Made by a program: the position numbers and the translations under genes. The notes below the pieces were generated by a model that worked only from the letters and a program-made list of their open reading frames with translations, was not told the origin of the DNA and searched no databases. DNA of 23,214 bases from G963677485 sp964519405. GTDB lineage: Bacteria > Armatimonadota > HRBIN16. Shown here in pieces: positions 22,279 to 23,214 of the stretch. How positions within the stretch are numbered: the stretch's first letter is position 1; each line of letters starts with the position of its first letter. The DNA lies in contig CAZFLA010000047.1 in NCBI GenBank assembly GCA_964519405.1, positions 1-23,214 of the forward strand, in the 5' to 3' direction.

Positions 22279-23214
22279 TCACCCTTTGAATGTGATGTGG
22301 TCGTCATGGTCGATGTTAACCAGGGAAGCGGGTTTTACGGCGATTTTGCCCAGCTTGGCGTTCATAGCATCCACCGCTTCGGTGAGGCATTTCTTCTTTG
22401 GGTCGTCAAACAGTGCTTGCTGTGCTGCGCCTGGTGTGAGGTTTGCGGTAAACACCCCAATCAAACGCACCGCCCTGGAGTTTCTTAAGGCAGTATCAAG
22501 CAACGGTAATATCGACTGGTATATCACAAATCCGTCGTCTGTGGTGTCGATGAGCGTCTTGCTGCGGGTGATCCGCTCGAAGTTGCTGTAGCGCAGCGTG
22601 AGCCCCACAGTTTTGGCCGACAACCGGCTCTTGCGCAGACTGCTTGCTACTTGTTCCGCCAGCGACCGCAGCGTGCGCCGAAGCAGTTCCACGTCGTGGG
22701 TGTTGCTCTCAAGCGTCAACTCATTGCTGACTGACTTGGGCATCGGGCTGTTGTAATAGGGCACAACTGGCGAGTGGTCAATACCGCGGCTGACATCGGC
22801 CAGCCAGTCGCCGTTCTTGCCGAACATCCGGCACAGCACCGAGCGGTCAACCCTTGCCAGCAGTCCAGCTGTGCTCACACCGATGGATTTCAGTTTTGCG
22901 GCGGTTTTGTCACCTATGCCGTTGATTTCAGAAACGGGCAGATCCTCCAACAGGCTGGGCACATCCTGAGCGGTGACTTGATACAGACCATCCGGCTTCT
23001 TCATACTGGCCGCCAGCTTGGCCAGCATCTTGTTGGGTGCGATGCCGATGGTGCAAGTCAGCCCCTCTTCGGTGAGGATGCGCTGCTTTAATGACCGGGC
23101 AGCCTCCAAAGCCCCGCCGAACCGTTCGGCGGTGGGAGCCATATCCAGATAGCACTCGTCAATAGACGATATCTCCACCAGGTCGGTAAATGTCTCGCAA
23201 ATAGTAAAGATTCG
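22279..23214 (-). CDS. dinB: DNA polymerase IV (Y-family translesion polymerase), N-terminus beyond the window
   Basis: 312 codons are visible and the frame stays open to the right edge, with RIFTICETFTDLVE leading into the catalytic motif SSIDECYLDM. About the first 90-100 residues (fingers/palm start) are therefore missing; the GTG at 23178 is an internal Val, not the start. The palm Asp-Glu pair is intact in SIDE. Next come TIGIAPNKMLAKLAASMKKP, the helix-hairpin-helix INGIGDKTAAKLKSIGV, and the little-finger domain with KSVSNELTLES and VGLTLRYSNFERITRS. The C-terminus is short and lacks an obvious beta-clamp motif. DinB copies damaged DNA with low fidelity. Confidence 0.92.
   Translation of the reverse strand, partial: RIFTICETFTDLVEISSIDECYLDMAPTAERFGGALEAARSLKQRILTEEGLTCTIGIAPNKMLAKLAASMKKPDGLYQVTAQDVPSLLEDLPVSEINGIGDKTAAKLKSIGVSTAGLLARVDRSVLCRMFGKNGDWLADVSRGIDHSPVVPYYNSPMPKSVSNELTLESNTHDVELLRRTLRSLAEQVASSLRKSRLSAKTVGLTLRYSNFERITRSKTLIDTTDDGFVIYQSILPLLDTALRNSRAVRLIGVFTANLTPGAAQQALFDDPKKKCLTEAVDAMNAKLGKIAVKPASLVNIDHDDHITFKG

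Noticed and set aside
23155..23178. dinB start at 23178
   Set aside because: The frame is open to the window edge with conserved Y-family sequence upstream of this GTG, so the gene is partial and the codon is internal.

Overview
The window looks like a chromosomal segment of an uncultivated, probably anaerobic bacterium. Genes have Shine-Dalgarno sites, GTG and TTG starts are common, and bacterial markers are present (DNA polymerase IV, CdsA, TatD, HigBA, lipoproteins). The mixture of a heterodisulfide-reductase-type redox operon, secreted glycoside hydrolases and poly-Gly lipoproteins would fit a poorly sampled phylum such as Armatimonadota, but the sequence alone does not prove the lineage. 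A run of ten Ns at 19256-19265 shows that this is a scaffolded draft assembly, probably metagenomic.

Region 1 (1-7500, all minus strand). The left edge holds the start of an unknown membrane protein (1-315). Next comes a seven-gene operon read right to left as hdrC-hdrB-hdrA-flxD-flxC-flxB-flxA (7319 to 739), with 1, 1, 4, 8 and 4 base overlaps at most junctions. This is the FlxABCD-HdrABC type of NADH dehydrogenase/heterodisulfide reductase known from Desulfovibrio vulgaris and other anaerobes, with the two blocks in mirrored order. FlxA should take electrons from NADH, FlxB/FlxC carry them through Fe-S clusters, FlxD passes them to the HdrA flavin, and HdrA bifurcates them to HdrB/HdrC (disulfide) and probably ferredoxin. 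A good -10 box with a TTGTGA-N6-TCACTT palindrome centred at -61.5 lies upstream of hdrC.

Region 2 (7500-10030, minus). Two tandem paralogues of an Eis-like GNAT plus SCP2 acetyltransferase. Both start at GTG behind a strong Shine-Dalgarno, both are 397 aa, and both end in Asp-Arg-Tyr.

Region 3 (10090-15590). A C11 (clostripain-family) protease lipoprotein and a small lipoprotein sharing the same Cys-Gly6 tether; cdsA on the minus strand; then three tandem two-TM proteins with a related C-terminal domain, two carrying a GGWGIR motif; then tatD.

Region 4 (15600-21040). A large GH106-like glycoside hydrolase, a secreted GH5-like hydrolase interrupted by the assembly gap, and a divergently transcribed secreted C-type lectin protein: together a small polysaccharide-handling locus. 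A hairpin-rich interspersed repeat occurs three times (14600, 15615, 18595), and two direct copies bracket the GH106-like gene.

Region 5 (21040-23214). A higBA toxin-antitoxin pair bracketed by two direct copies of an 86-bp repeat that contains a decamer tandem, then the C-terminal three quarters of dinB running off the right edge.
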